Shown: in pieces, positions 36,439 through 46,069 of the stretch | Layout: the number at the start of each line of letters is the position of its first letter | Position numbering within the stretch: position 1 is the first letter of the stretch | Assembly (NCBI RefSeq): GCF_003634825.1 | Contig: NZ_RBXD01000001.1 | Span: 1,076,501 to 1,140,500 of the forward strand | Length of the DNA: 64,000 nt | Direction of reading: 5' to 3' | Source: Flavobacterium sp. 123 | GTDB lineage: Bacteria > Bacteroidota > Bacteroidia > Flavobacteriales > Flavobacteriaceae | Position numbers and translations under genes: made by a program | The notes under the pieces: model-generated | What the model was told of the DNA's origin: nothing | What the model saw: the letters and a program-made list of their open reading frames with translations, nothing else | Database searches by the model: none

Positions 36439-38448
36439 TTATTTGTAATTTCTAGCTGCGATTTTAATAAACTCGTATTTCAATTCTTCTTTGTGAAGTT
36501 CCGATTTTGTAACATCGTATCCTTTGTTTTCCCAAGCTCCTACGAACGAGAAGTTTTCGTCATCACGAAGTGTTTCTCCTTCTGAATCTTGATATTCTTC
36601 ACGGAAGTGACCTCCACAAGATTCTTTACGTTGCAAAGCATCCATAGCCATTAATTGTCCTAATTCGATGAAATCGGCAACACGAAGTGCTTTTTCTAAT
36701 TCAGGATTCAATTCGTCTGAACTTCCAGGAACATAAACTTCTTTATAGAATTCTTCTTTTAAAGCAGCAATTTCGGCAATGGCTTCTGTCAAACCTTTTT
36801 CATTACGCCCCATTCCTACTTTATTCCACATAATATGACCTAAACGTTTGTGGAAATGATCCACAGTTTTAGTTCCATTGTTAGACAAGAATTTATTGAT
36901 TTGCTCTTTTACATTATTTTCGGCAGCTACGAATTCTGGCAAATCTGTAGAGATTTTTCCAGTACGAATATCATCAGCTAAATAATTAGAAACGGTGTAA
37001 GGCAATACAAAATATCCATCGGCCAAACCTTGCATCAAGGCCGAAGCTCCTAAACGGTTCGCTCCGTGGTCAGAGAAGTTAGCTTCTCCTGCAACGAAAC
37101 AACCTGGAATAGTCGATTGTAAGTTATAATCAACCCAAACTCCACCCATTGTATAGTGAACTGCAGGGTAAATTTTCATTGGAGTTTCATAAGGATTCTC
37201 ATCCGTTATTTTTTGGTACATCGTAAACAAGTTACCGTATTTTTCTTCCAACCATTTTTTTCCTAAAGTAAGAATTTCTTCTTGAGAAGGATTGTGATTT
37301 CCTTTGGCGAAAGCCGTTTGTTTTCCTTTGGATTGAATCTCTGTAGAGAAATCAAGGTAAACGCCTTCGTTAGTGTCATTAGCCTCAATTCCGCGACCTT
37401 CGTCACAAACTTCTTTTCCTGCTCTTGAAGCCACATCGCGAGGAACTAAGTTACCAAATGCTGGATATTTTCTTTCTAAGTAATAATCTCTATCTTCTTC
37501 CGCAATTTGTGTTGGTTTCATTTTACCAGCACGAATCGCTTCTGCATCTTCTTTTTTCTTTGGAACCCAAATACGTCCTGAGTTTCTTAACGACTCAGAC
37601 ATTAATGTCAATTTAGATTGATTGGTACCGTGAACTGGAATACAAGTTGGGTGAATCTGTACGTAACAAGGATTTGCGAACAAAGCTCCTTGTTTGTGAA
37701 TTTTCCAACCAGCAGTTACATTCGATCCCATTGCATTAGTAGAAAGAAAATAAACGTTTCCGTATCCTCCAGTAGCAATAATCACGGCGTGTGCTGAATG
37801 TCTTTCTAATTCACCTGTGATCAAATTACGAGCAATGATTCCACGAGCTTTTCCGTCTACTTTTACCAATTCCAACATTTCATGACGGTTGTACATATCG
37901 ATTTTTCCTAAACCGATTTGTCTTGATAAAGAAGAATAAGCTCCTAATAATAATTGTTGTCCTGTTTGTCCAGCGGCATAAAAAGTACGTTGTACTTGTG
38001 TACCACCAAAAGAACGATTGTCCAACATTCCACCATAATCACGGGCAAAAGGAACTCCTTGGGCCACACATTGGTCGATGATATTTCCAGAAACTTCCGC
38101 TAAACGATGAACGTTTGCTTCACGTGCTCTGTAATCTCCACCTTTAATTGTATCATAAAACAAACGGAAAGTACTATCTCCGTCATTTTGATAATTTTTT
38201 GCAGCATTAATACCTCCTTGTGCTGCGATTGAGTGCGCACGACGTGGAGAATCTTGGTAACAAAATGCTTTTACATTATAACCCATTTCGGCAAAAGATG
38301 CTGCTGCCGAAGCACCAGCCAATCCAGTTCCTACTACGATAATATCTATTTTTGGTCGGTTGTTTGGAGCAACTAACTTTAAGTGATCTTTATAATCAGT
38401 CCATTTTTGTGAAATGTGACCTTCTGGTATTTTAGAATCTAGTTTCAT
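36439..38448 (-). CDS. sdhA: Succinate dehydrogenase/fumarate reductase flavoprotein
   Basis: 669 aa. FAD Rossmann motif [22 protein letters not shown] (about 34-55), the covalent-flavin His in [14 protein letters not shown] region and the substrate site HPTCIP (about 267), with the catalytic Arg in the capping segment. The capping domain and a C-terminal helical part follow. It interconverts succinate and fumarate at the cytoplasmic side of the membrane. Middle gene of sdhCAB; 12 bp after sdhC. Confidence 0.97.
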   Translation of the reverse strand: MKLDSKIPEGHISQKWTDYKDHLKLVAPNNRPKIDIIVVGTGLAGASAAASFAEMGYNVKAFCYQDSPRRAHSIAAQGGINAAKNYQNDGDSTFRLFYDTIKGGDYRAREANVHRLAEVSGNIIDQCVAQGVPFARDYGGMLDNRSFGGTQVQRTFYAAGQTGQQLLLGAYSSLSRQIGLGKIDMYNRHEMLELVKVDGKARGIIARNLITGELERHSAHAVIIATGGYGNVYFLSTNAMGSNVTAGWKIHKQGALFANPCYVQIHPTCIPVHGTNQSKLTLMSESLRNSGRIWVPKKKEDAEAIRAGKMKPTQIAEEDRDYYLERKYPAFGNLVPRDVASRAGKEVCDEGRGIEANDTNEGVYLDFSTEIQSKGKQTAFAKGNHNPSQEEILTLGKKWLEEKYGNLFTMYQKITDENPYETPMKIYPAVHYTMGGVWVDYNLQSTIPGCFVAGEANFSDHGANRLGASALMQGLADGYFVLPYTVSNYLADDIRTGKISTDLPEFVAAENNVKEQINKFLSNNGTKTVDHFHKRLGHIMWNKVGMGRNEKGLTEAIAEIAALKEEFYKEVYVPGSSDELNPELEKALRVADFIELGQLMAMDALQRKESCGGHFREEYQDSEGETLRDDENFSFVGAWENKGYDVTKSELHKEELKYEFIKIAARNYK

Positions 38449-38460
38449 TATAGATTGATG

Positions 38461-39126
38461 TTAATTATTAAAATGATGAAATAGTGCAATGAAAATAAAT
38501 CCAAAAGGAACTATAATTGCAAAAGCATAACATATTTTATGCAACGACCTTCCGATTTTATTATCGAAACCAATTGATTGTAAAGAGGATGTAAATCCAT
38601 GCCACAAGTGAACTGATAATAATAAAAACGCAACACTATACAATCCTGTACGAATAGGGCTTTCAAATTTAGCAACTAATTCTGTATAATATCTTGATTC
38701 TTCGATAGCATTTACCTCTACATATTTGTAAATCATTTCGTGAACCCAGAAATCATAAAAATGTAATCCTAAAAATGCTAAAACCACTAAGCCTGAAATA
38801 ATCATATTTCTTGACGCCCATGATGCATTAGCAGCTCCATTGTATTTTGCATAAGCAATTGGTCTTGCACTTCTGTTTTTCAACTCTAAAACAAATCCCA
38901 TAACAAAGTGAAAAACAACACCTACAATTAAAATAGGCTGCATAACAAATTGGATTAAAGGATTATACCCCATAAAATGAGACATTTCGTTGAAAGCATC
39001 AGCACTAAAAACCGAAACCATGTTAATAAAAAAATGTAATGATAGAAACATAATCAAAAAAAGTCCAGAAAGAGCCATTGCAACTTTTTTAGCAATGGAT
39101 GACTTTAATAATGTAGATTTTGCCAT
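38461..39126 (-). CDS. sdhC: Succinate dehydrogenase cytochrome b subunit
   Basis: 221 aa with five hydrophobic helices. Histidines suitable for two haems are seen in LSLHFFINM, FHFVMGFVLE, GLHFYDFWVHE and LLSVHLWHGF. This is the single, five-helix cytochrome b of B-type SDH/QFR, which reduces menaquinone in Bacteroidota, so no separate sdhD is expected or found. First gene of the operon, preceded by a good promoter on the minus strand. Confidence 0.95.
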   Translation of the reverse strand: MAKSTLLKSSIAKKVAMALSGLFLIMFLSLHFFINMVSVFSADAFNEMSHFMGYNPLIQFVMQPILIVGVVFHFVMGFVLELKNRSARPIAYAKYNGAANASWASRNMIISGLVVLAFLGLHFYDFWVHEMIYKYVEVNAIEESRYYTELVAKFESPIRTGLYSVAFLLLSVHLWHGFTSSLQSIGFDNKIGRSLHKICYAFAIIVPFGFIFIALFHHFNN

Positions 39127-39157
39127 AAGAATTTGAATAAAATTTATAAAAGTTATG

Positions 39158-39188
39158 CAAAAATAAATGAATTAGGAAGAAACTACAA
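39158..39188 (-). promoter_or_regulatory. sdhCAB promoter
   Basis: On the minus strand TTG (39186-39188), 20 nt, then TATTTTTG (39158-39165). This is a full Bacteroidota-type promoter; transcription would start about 25 bp before sdhC. Confidence 0.7.
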
Positions 39189-39496
39189 CCTTTTCGTGGC
39201 TATTTATAATCATTTTAAAGTGTTATAGCACATCATCAAACAAACCCTTAAAAAACAACGCATAACACATTAATTATCTGTATTTTAGTTAAACAAAAGT
39301 GAAGGTATTTTATCTTTTTGATTTGTGAATTTAATTGTTTTTATAGTTGTTTTTACTTCAAAATTATGTAATCCGTAATTTTAACTAATTATTTGTTTGT
39401 AATCCGTAAAAACATTAAAAACCATATTTTTTATCTGTCTAAAATAATTGGAATTTGAGTTGGTAATTTTAACTTTACCAGTTAAAAAATTAGTAC
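39189..39496. other. Divergent regulatory region between sdhC and HMG-CoA synthase
   Basis: About 300 bp without a gene. It holds two exact direct repeats: GTAATCCGTAA at 39368 and 39399 (31 bp apart, three helical turns) and GTAATTTTAACT at 39375 and 39463. They could be operators for the gene at 39497. No hairpin RNA is evident. Confidence 0.4.
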
Positions 39497-40858
39497 ATGA
39501 AAATCGGAATTGACGCAATCGCTTTTGACGTTGCCAAAATACATTTACCTATAAAAACTTTGGCGAAAGCCCGAAATATAGAACCTGATAAACTAGAAAA
39601 AGGTTTAGGTTTAATCAAAATGACTTTGCCAGACACACACCAAGATACTGTTGTTTTTGGGGCCAATGCATTAACAAAGCTTATCGTTGAAAATGATATT
39701 AATTTAAACGAAATCTCAAGAATATATGTTGGAACTGAAAGTGCTATTGACAGCTCCAAACCTATAGCATCTTACTTGATTAACTTAATAGAACAAAAAT
39801 TCGGAGAAGACCTTTTATCGGAATGCGACGTTGTTGACTTCACATTTGCCTGTATAGGAGGTGTTGATGCCCTACAAAATTGCATTGATTTTGTAACTTT
39901 AAACCCTACCAAAAAAGCAATTGTCGTTACTACTGACTTTGCAAAATACGACTTAAATTCTACAGGAGAATATACGCAAGGTGCTGGAGCGTTAGCCATG
40001 CTTATTAGTACAAATCCAAGAATCATTGCTTTTGAAAACAATTGGGCAACAAGCACTAAAGGAGTTTTTGATTTTTTCAAACCTTATCGTACGATTTCTA
40101 AAAACGAATTAACAGGCGATGAAAATAATTTACCTTGGTTTGAAAATTTAGAAAGTGAAATAGAAATCCACAAAGACCAACCTGTATTTGACGGACAATA
40201 TTCAAATCAATGCTACATGGATAGAACCAAAGCAGCCTATTTTTCATTCAAGAAAATTAAAAATACATCCGAAACTGTTTATAATTCATGGAGAAGCATC
40301 ATCATGCATTTGCCGTATTCTTTCCAAGGCAGACGCATGTTATCAGAGATTTACGCTCTAGATGCGAGTTCGAAAATTATTTCTGGTGATGAATCTATTT
40401 CTGATTATCAAAACAAACTGAAGGAAGTAAGTAAATCCGATGATTACAGAAATTTTGTTAATCAAAAACTACAGCCTGCCGAAATTGCTTCTTCTTTAAT
40501 TGGAAACTTATACACTGGTTCTATTTTTATGGGATTGCTTTCAACATTAGCTCATTTTTATAATACAAAAGCTGAAATTTCGGGAGAAAAATTTGGATTT
40601 TTAGCTTACGGAAGCGGTTCAAAATCAAAGGTTTTTGAAGGTACAATACAACCTGATTGGAGAACCGCAATTGCTACTGTAGATTTATTTGAGACCTTAG
40701 AAAAAAGTCATGAAATCGATTTTGAAACCTATGAAAAACTTCATAAGAAAGAACAAAAGAATAGTGTTCAACTTCCAAAAAACGAATGGGTTTTAGACCG
40801 AATAGAAAAAGAAAGTCCAAACTTAATTGGAGCTAGATATTACAAGTGGGTTGATTAA
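39497..40858 (+). CDS. Hydroxymethylglutaryl-CoA synthase
   Basis: 453 aa thiolase-fold protein. MKIGIDAIAFDVAKIHLPI is a typical HMGS start; the catalytic Cys is in VDFTFACIGGVDALQN (about 113), and the Glu (ESAI) and His of the triad are in expected places. HMGS makes HMG-CoA from acetyl-CoA and acetoacetyl-CoA, the committed step to mevalonate, the route many Flavobacteriaceae use for isoprenoids. No PKS beta-branching genes are nearby, which argues against a PksG-type role. Monocistronic with its own terminator. Confidence 0.9.
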   Translation: MKIGIDAIAFDVAKIHLPIKTLAKARNIEPDKLEKGLGLIKMTLPDTHQDTVVFGANALTKLIVENDINLNEISRIYVGTESAIDSSKPIASYLINLIEQKFGEDLLSECDVVDFTFACIGGVDALQNCIDFVTLNPTKKAIVVTTDFAKYDLNSTGEYTQGAGALAMLISTNPRIIAFENNWATSTKGVFDFFKPYRTISKNELTGDENNLPWFENLESEIEIHKDQPVFDGQYSNQCYMDRTKAAYFSFKKIKNTSETVYNSWRSIIMHLPYSFQGRRMLSEIYALDASSKIISGDESISDYQNKLKEVSKSDDYRNFVNQKLQPAEIASSLIGNLYTGSIFMGLLSTLAHFYNTKAEISGEKFGFLAYGSGSKSKVFEGTIQPDWRTAIATVDLFETLEKSHEIDFETYEKLHKKEQKNSVQLPKNEWVLDRIEKESPNLIGARYYKWVD

Positions 40859-40880
40859 ATTCATGCAACACTTCTCAATT

Positions 40881-40929
40881 AAGCACAAAATAGAAACAAA
40901 GCCAATTTGTTATATTTTGTGCTTTTTAT
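40881..40929 (+). terminator. Terminator after HMG-CoA synthase
   Basis: AAGCACAAAATA (40881-40892) pairs with TATTTTGTGCTT (40913-40924), followed by T-rich sequence. Confidence 0.8.
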
Positions 40930-40972
40930 TTAAAATTTACCCTATTCATAACAAAAAACAATTTAATCTTAG

Positions 40973-40980
40973 TATTTTTG
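40973..40980 (+). promoter_or_regulatory. pepP -7 element
   Basis: TATTTTTG, perfect TAnnTTTG, 28 bp before the pepP ATG. Confidence 0.5.
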
Positions 40981-41008
40981 AGTACTTATAAATACAACTC
41001 TAATTGTT

Positions 41009-42301
41009 ATGAAATACCATCAAATTGACCGAAATTTATTTATAAAAAATCGTGATAAATTCATGGCTCAAATGAAGCCTAAAAGTGTTGCGGTTTTTAA
41101 TTCTAATGACATATATCCTATTAGTGCGGACAGCACAATGCCTTTTGCACAACACCGTGATATTTTTTATTTAAGCGGAGTAGATCAAGAAGAAAGCATT
41201 TTATTGCTTTTCCCTGATGCACCATACGAACACCAAAGAGAAATGTTATTCCTAAAAGAAACTAGCGAACACATTGCCATTTGGGAAGGGGAAAAACTAA
41301 CCAAAGAACGTGCTTTTGAAGTTTCAGGCATCAAAACAGTTTATTGGTTACAAGATTTTAAAAAAATTCTGTTTGAAATGATGACTCATTCAGATACTAT
41401 TTATATCAATACAAATGAACATTACAGAGCTACAATAGAAACGGAAACACGTGAAGCTCGATTTGTAAAATGGTGGAAAGAAAATTATCCGGCACATTCA
41501 GTAGCCAAAAGTAATCCCATTTTACAACGCTTGCGTTCTGTAAAAGAAAGCGAAGAATTAGATTTAATCCAAAACGCCTGTAATATTACCGAAAAAGGTT
41601 TTAGAAGATTACTTTCTTTTGTAAAGCCAAATGTTACCGAATACGAAATCGAAGCAGAACTAGTTCACGAGTTTATTCGGAACCGTTCCAAAGGTTTTGC
41701 TTATACTCCAATTATTGCTTCTGGAAATAATGCAAACGTATTACACTATATAGAAAACAACCAACAATGCAAAGCAGGCGACTTAGTTTTACTTGATGTT
41801 GCCGCTGAATATGCAAATTATTCTAGTGATATGACTCGAATGATTCCTGTTTCAGGGAAATTTTCTGATAGACAAAAAGCGGTTTACAATGCTGTTCTAC
41901 GCGTAAAAAATGAAGCTACAAAAATGTTGGTTCCAGGCACATTATGGAAACAATATCATTTTGAAGTAGGAAAAATTATGACTTCGGAATTATTAGGATT
42001 AGGACTTTTGGACAAAACCGACATACAAAATGAAAACCCAGAATGGCCAGCTTACAAAAAATACTTTATGCATGGAACCTCTCATCACATGGGATTAGAC
42101 ACTCATGATTATGGAATATTAACAGAACCGATGCAGGCTAATATGGTTTTCACCGTAGAACCTGGAATTTATATTCCTGCCGAAGGATTTGGAATTCGAC
42201 TAGAAGATAATGTTGTGGTTCAGGAAAGCGGAGAACCGTTTAACCTAATGCGTAATATTCCAATTGAAGTTGACGAAATTGAGAATTTAATGAATTCTTA
42301 A
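41009..42301 (+). CDS. pepP: Xaa-Pro aminopeptidase (aminopeptidase P)
   Basis: 430 aa. N-terminal creatinase-like domain (1-165) and a pita-bread metallopeptidase domain. Dinuclear-metal ligands can be traced: Asp in LLDVAAEYANYSSDMTRMIP, His in MHGTSHHMGLDTHD, Glu in TVEPGIYIP and Glu in IRLEDNVVV. It removes N-terminal residues preceding proline. Cytoplasmic; no signal peptide. Followed by a clear terminator. Confidence 0.94.
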   Translation: MKYHQIDRNLFIKNRDKFMAQMKPKSVAVFNSNDIYPISADSTMPFAQHRDIFYLSGVDQEESILLLFPDAPYEHQREMLFLKETSEHIAIWEGEKLTKERAFEVSGIKTVYWLQDFKKILFEMMTHSDTIYINTNEHYRATIETETREARFVKWWKENYPAHSVAKSNPILQRLRSVKESEELDLIQNACNITEKGFRRLLSFVKPNVTEYEIEAELVHEFIRNRSKGFAYTPIIASGNNANVLHYIENNQQCKAGDLVLLDVAAEYANYSSDMTRMIPVSGKFSDRQKAVYNAVLRVKNEATKMLVPGTLWKQYHFEVGKIMTSELLGLGLLDKTDIQNENPEWPAYKKYFMHGTSHHMGLDTHDYGILTEPMQANMVFTVEPGIYIPAEGFGIRLEDNVVVQESGEPFNLMRNIPIEVDEIENLMNS

Positions 42302-42332
42302 ATTACAGAAAAGAATCAAGATAAGGGAACAG

Positions 42333-42362
42333 ACGGTTTGCAGAAATGTGAACCGTTTTTTT
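42333..42362 (+). terminator. Terminator after pepP
   Basis: ACGGTTTGCA (42333-42342), loop GAAA, TGTGAACCGT (42347-42356) with two G-U pairs, then seven T. Confidence 0.8.
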
Positions 42363-42426
42363 ATTTACGATGTCAGTCCATAAGAAAAACTTAAATGACA
42401 TATATGATTCAAAAAAATAAAAATCC

Positions 42427-42434
42427 TATTTTTG
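42427..42434 (+). promoter_or_regulatory. -7 element of the alpha/beta hydrolase gene
   Basis: TATTTTTG, perfect TAnnTTTG, 17 bp before the start at 42451, giving a very short leader. Confidence 0.5.
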
Positions 42435-42450
42435 CTCCAAGTTTAAAACG

Positions 42451-43233
42451 ATGAATCAAATTTTCTACAAAAACACCAAAATATCTTATTCCGACATTGG
42501 AAAAGGAACCACCATTGTTTTACTTCATGGATTTTTGGAAAACAAAAATATGTGGCAAAAATTTGTCACTGATTTAAGTCCAAAATACCGCGTTATAACA
42601 ATCGACTTATTGGGTCATGGGGAATCCGAATGCCTAGGATATGTACATTCCATGGAAGATAATGCTGATGTTGTTCACGCTGTTTTATCAGAATTGCGTA
42701 TTCGAAAAGCTATTTTTGTTGGGCATTCTATGGGTGGTTATGTAGCTTTGGCTTTCGCCGAATTATACCCTCAAAACACAAAAGGATTAGTTTTATTAAA
42801 TTCAACCGCAAGAGCCGATAGCGAGGAACGAAAAGCAAATCGAGATCGCGCTATTAAAGCCGTAAAACAATCCTTTATAAATTTTGTCTCGCTATCCATT
42901 GCCAATTTATTCAGCGAATCTAATCGAGAAAGGCTTTTCTCAGAAATTGAAAAAGTAAAAAAAGAAGCTTTAAAAACACCGCTTCAAGGAATCGTTGCTT
43001 CACTTGAAGGAATGAAAATAAGAAAAGACCGAGAGGTTTTATTACACCTTACACCTTATCCTAAATTATTAATTTTAGGAGAAAAAGATCCCGTATTAAA
43101 TTACGAAGAAACTAAAGAACAAATAGAGAACACAGCCGTAAAACTAGTCACTTTCCCAGACGGACACATGAGTCATATTGAGAATCAAGACCAATTATTG
43201 ATCGTATTGTTGGCTTTTTTCAAAAGTATTTAA
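42451..43233 (+). CDS. Alpha/beta-fold hydrolase
   Basis: 260 aa, cytoplasmic. HGFLENKNMW (oxyanion loop, about 25-34), the nucleophile elbow VGHSMGGYVAL (Ser about 93), Asp in LGEKDPVLNYEE and His in DGHMSHIENQ give a complete triad. The family includes esterases, haloperoxidases and MenH-like hydrolases; nothing here fixes the substrate. It overlaps the convergent AddB-like gene by 4 bp at the 3' ends. Confidence 0.88.
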   Translation: MNQIFYKNTKISYSDIGKGTTIVLLHGFLENKNMWQKFVTDLSPKYRVITIDLLGHGESECLGYVHSMEDNADVVHAVLSELRIRKAIFVGHSMGGYVALAFAELYPQNTKGLVLLNSTARADSEERKANRDRAIKAVKQSFINFVSLSIANLFSESNRERLFSEIEKVKKEALKTPLQGIVASLEGMKIRKDREVLLHLTPYPKLLILGEKDPVLNYEETKEQIENTAVKLVTFPDGHMSHIENQDQLLIVLLAFFKSI

Positions 43234-46007
43234 ATCATTTTCTCTTCAAAAGGAATGCTTTCATCTAAAATTTCGCTCAATAAAAGAACCATTTGTTCTA
43301 AATAATTATTCAAAATTTCTTCATTTATAATTGAATTGACCTCTTTGTCTTCTTTAAAATTAAACGGAAGAAAACCTGCTTTTAAATTCTTGAAAGAAAT
43401 AATTCCCGCTTCAATTGACTTTCCTTTAGCTTCATGCTCATACATAAACGCATAAGCCAGAACCTGAATGATTTTGTCGCTTTTAATATCTTCCGTTAAT
43501 CCTTTCCAAGATTTCAAAGTGACACTTGCCTTTTCAACTTTACCCGTTTTGTAATCGATAATTCTAATAATTCCGTTACGCTCTTCAATTCTATCTACGT
43601 TTCCTTTTATCAATACTGGAAAAGGCAAATTAGGATGATTTAAAGTGCGTTCGAAAGTTTGTTCCAAAGCAATTATTTTTATTGCCTCATCATTTTTAAT
43701 ACTTTCTAATTCTACATTCAAGAAATTTAAAACATTTCGTTTTGCCACTTCAAAAGCCAAAAGATTTCTTCCTTTTTTGATTTCGCCTTCTTTGTAAACC
43801 AATTTGAACTGCTTCAAAACCTCAGCGTCAATTTGTTTGAAACAATTTAAAATATCATTTTCCGAAATAAATTTACCAATAAAAGGTTCGTATAAAGCTT
43901 TCAATGTTTCATGAATAATCGTTCCTAATGTATTCAAAGCAATGTTTTCCTCTACTTCTTCGACTTCACTAATGCGTAAAATCTTCTGGAAATAAAACTG
44001 AATCGGATTCCGAATATAACTCGTCAAGGCAGATGGAGAAAATCCTTTTTCGGCAATTTCTTTCAATCTTACCATCACACTTTCTGACTTAGGAATTACC
44101 ATTGGCTGATAAGCCGTTTCAGGCAAAACCGCATTGTAAATTTCGTGTGTCAACGTATGATTTTTTTGCTTTTCGACCTCTAATTGAGTTATGAATCTGC
44201 TCTTTTCACCAGCATCAAGACCATCGCCCTCGGTATTATAAAGCAAGTAAATATTTTTAGCTCGTTGTAATAAATGGTAGAAATGATAGGTATAAATGGC
44301 GTCTTTTTCTTTGAATGTTGGCAAACCTAATTCACGTTTCACATCATATGGAATAAAAGAATTTTGTGATTTACCTGCCGGAAATTTTCCTTCATTCATT
44401 GAAGTAACAATAACAGTATCAAAATCCAATACGCGACTTTCTAATACTCCCATAATCTGCAAACCATTCAAAGGTTCCCCTTCAAAAGAAACTTCTGCCA
44501 AATCAATGACTTGTTTATAAATAGCATACAGCGTTTCGATTTTATCGATATGTTCGTGTTTTGAATAGTAATTAATCAGCTTATTAATCACTTTAAAAAT
44601 AGCAAAAACAAAAGACTTGGTTATTTTCTCTTCTTCGTTATCATTGCTTAAATTATTCTTTATGGTTTGTAATAATCTAGAAATAGTCTCCAATACTGGT
44701 ATTGAACCTTTTTCCCATTTTTGAAATAACAACAAAAATAAGTCTGATGGATTTGCATTCAATTCCATCAATTTATAATGCGCAATAAAGGTGTAATTAT
44801 TTTGATTGATGGTATTTACAAGTGCGCTAGTTTTTGCATACGGCTCGACTAAAGGGTGCGTCAAAATATCCAAAACATCTTTATAATACAAAACGTAACT
44901 TTTGTTATTTCTAGACAATGCATTAGTGTGCATTTTGAATAATTTAGCTATCAAAATCTGAGCTGGATTATTTTTACTCGAATAACCCATAGTAATATTC
45001 AAAGCACCAACAGTTGATGGCAACGAATATAAAAGTGGAACCAAAAGATTTTCTTCACCAAGAACAACCGCTACCTTATCAAGCTTGCCTTCTATCCCGA
45101 GACTTCGGGATTCATGGATAACATTTTCAATAATACTCCCGGCAATTTTGGCTTGACCAATAGTTTTTGGAGTCCCAATAACTTGAATGTTTTTAGTTTG
45201 AGAAAAATCATTCACAATCCATTCAAAAGGATGTGATTTATAATGTTTCCAACTCTCTTTAAAACGGCGTACAAACAACCCCGCATCATGATATGGATCA
45301 TTTAGAAAAGTTTGGTCTACATCCCAATATATTTTTGCTTGGTCTGAAGCAATGAGGTGCTGAATTATTTTTTCTTCAGCAGCATTTAGTGCATTAAATC
45401 CCGCAAAAAGAAATTGTTTATTTTGTATTGAATTCGAAAAATGGTTTAAATTATTTACCGCTTCACGATAAATTAACCCTTGGTATCCAATTCCTTTATT
45501 CAGTAAATGAGTATAAAGGGATTGATAATAATTAGGAAGTAATTTCCAAAAATCAACATACTTCTCTAATAATACCGTTTTATTTTCGACTTCGATTCCC
45601 CATTTTTTGATATCTTCTATGTCTTTCAAGTAGGAAAGAACATGAGAGGGCTCTAATAAATACCTGTCAATTTCATTGAAATCCTGCAAAAGTGTTTTGG
45701 CCCAATTAGCAAACAATTCAAATGATTGTTGATTTGCTTTATCAGTAACCGACAAATAGACTTCATAAAACTCAAACAACAACTCTATTGGATCAATCGT
45801 ACGAATCCCTGCTATATTTTGGATAAAATCCTCTATACTTATAATTTCAGGAGAAAGTATATTTGTTGTCACTTGATTTTTTAGCGCTTCAATCAAAAAT
45901 ATTTTTGCTCGTTTGTTTGGTAAAACTACAATTGTATCCGAAAGATTTTCGGAATAGTTTTCAATTAGAACTGAGGCTATTTTATCTAAAAAAGAAGTGT
46001 TTGTCAT
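43230..46007 (-). CDS. addB: AddB-like PD-(D/E)XK nuclease subunit of a helicase-nuclease
   Basis: 925 aa. N-terminal helicase-like region without a convincing Walker A motif, then middle region (MGVLESRVLDFDTVIVTSMNEGKFP, about 520-545, a UvrD-like motif) and a C-terminal RecB-family nuclease domain with RIIDYKTGKV (Asp-Tyr-Lys). The four iron-sulfur cysteines of AddB are missing. This is the AddB-type partner of the AddA-like protein at 48854-52483 in double-strand-break repair. The two genes are separated by ompA and kbl. A 16-bp palindrome is inserted in frame near residue 300. Confidence 0.85.
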   Translation of the reverse strand: MTNTSFLDKIASVLIENYSENLSDTIVVLPNKRAKIFLIEALKNQVTTNILSPEIISIEDFIQNIAGIRTIDPIELLFEFYEVYLSVTDKANQQSFELFANWAKTLLQDFNEIDRYLLEPSHVLSYLKDIEDIKKWGIEVENKTVLLEKYVDFWKLLPNYYQSLYTHLLNKGIGYQGLIYREAVNNLNHFSNSIQNKQFLFAGFNALNAAEEKIIQHLIASDQAKIYWDVDQTFLNDPYHDAGLFVRRFKESWKHYKSHPFEWIVNDFSQTKNIQVIGTPKTIGQAKIAGSIIENVIHESRSLGIEGKLDKVAVVLGEENLLVPLLYSLPSTVGALNITMGYSSKNNPAQILIAKLFKMHTNALSRNNKSYVLYYKDVLDILTHPLVEPYAKTSALVNTINQNNYTFIAHYKLMELNANPSDLFLLLFQKWEKGSIPVLETISRLLQTIKNNLSNDNEEEKITKSFVFAIFKVINKLINYYSKHEHIDKIETLYAIYKQVIDLAEVSFEGEPLNGLQIMGVLESRVLDFDTVIVTSMNEGKFPAGKSQNSFIPYDVKRELGLPTFKEKDAIYTYHFYHLLQRAKNIYLLYNTEGDGLDAGEKSRFITQLEVEKQKNHTLTHEIYNAVLPETAYQPMVIPKSESVMVRLKEIAEKGFSPSALTSYIRNPIQFYFQKILRISEVEEVEENIALNTLGTIIHETLKALYEPFIGKFISENDILNCFKQIDAEVLKQFKLVYKEGEIKKGRNLLAFEVAKRNVLNFLNVELESIKNDEAIKIIALEQTFERTLNHPNLPFPVLIKGNVDRIEERNGIIRIIDYKTGKVEKASVTLKSWKGLTEDIKSDKIIQVLAYAFMYEHEAKGKSIEAGIISFKNLKAGFLPFNFKEDKEVNSIINEEILNNYLEQMVLLLSEILDESIPFEEKMI
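45095..45110. repeat. 16-bp palindrome inside the AddB-like coding sequence
   Basis: TCCCGAGACTTCGGGA, one mismatch from the family consensus. It encodes SRSLGI in the AddB-like protein (from residue 300), between HE and EGKLDKV, without breaking the frame. Confidence 0.65.
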
Positions 46008-46021
46008 TTTATAAAAATAAA

Positions 46022-46048
46022 AAAACGCCTCGATAAATCGAGGCGTTT
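46022..46048. terminator. Bidirectional terminator after ompA
   Basis: AAAACGCCTCGA pairs with TCGAGGCGTTTT around a TAAA loop. Ends ompA on the minus strand and lies upstream of the AddB-like gene. Confidence 0.85.
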
Positions 46049-46069
46049 TCTAAAATATTTTAAAGGAAA

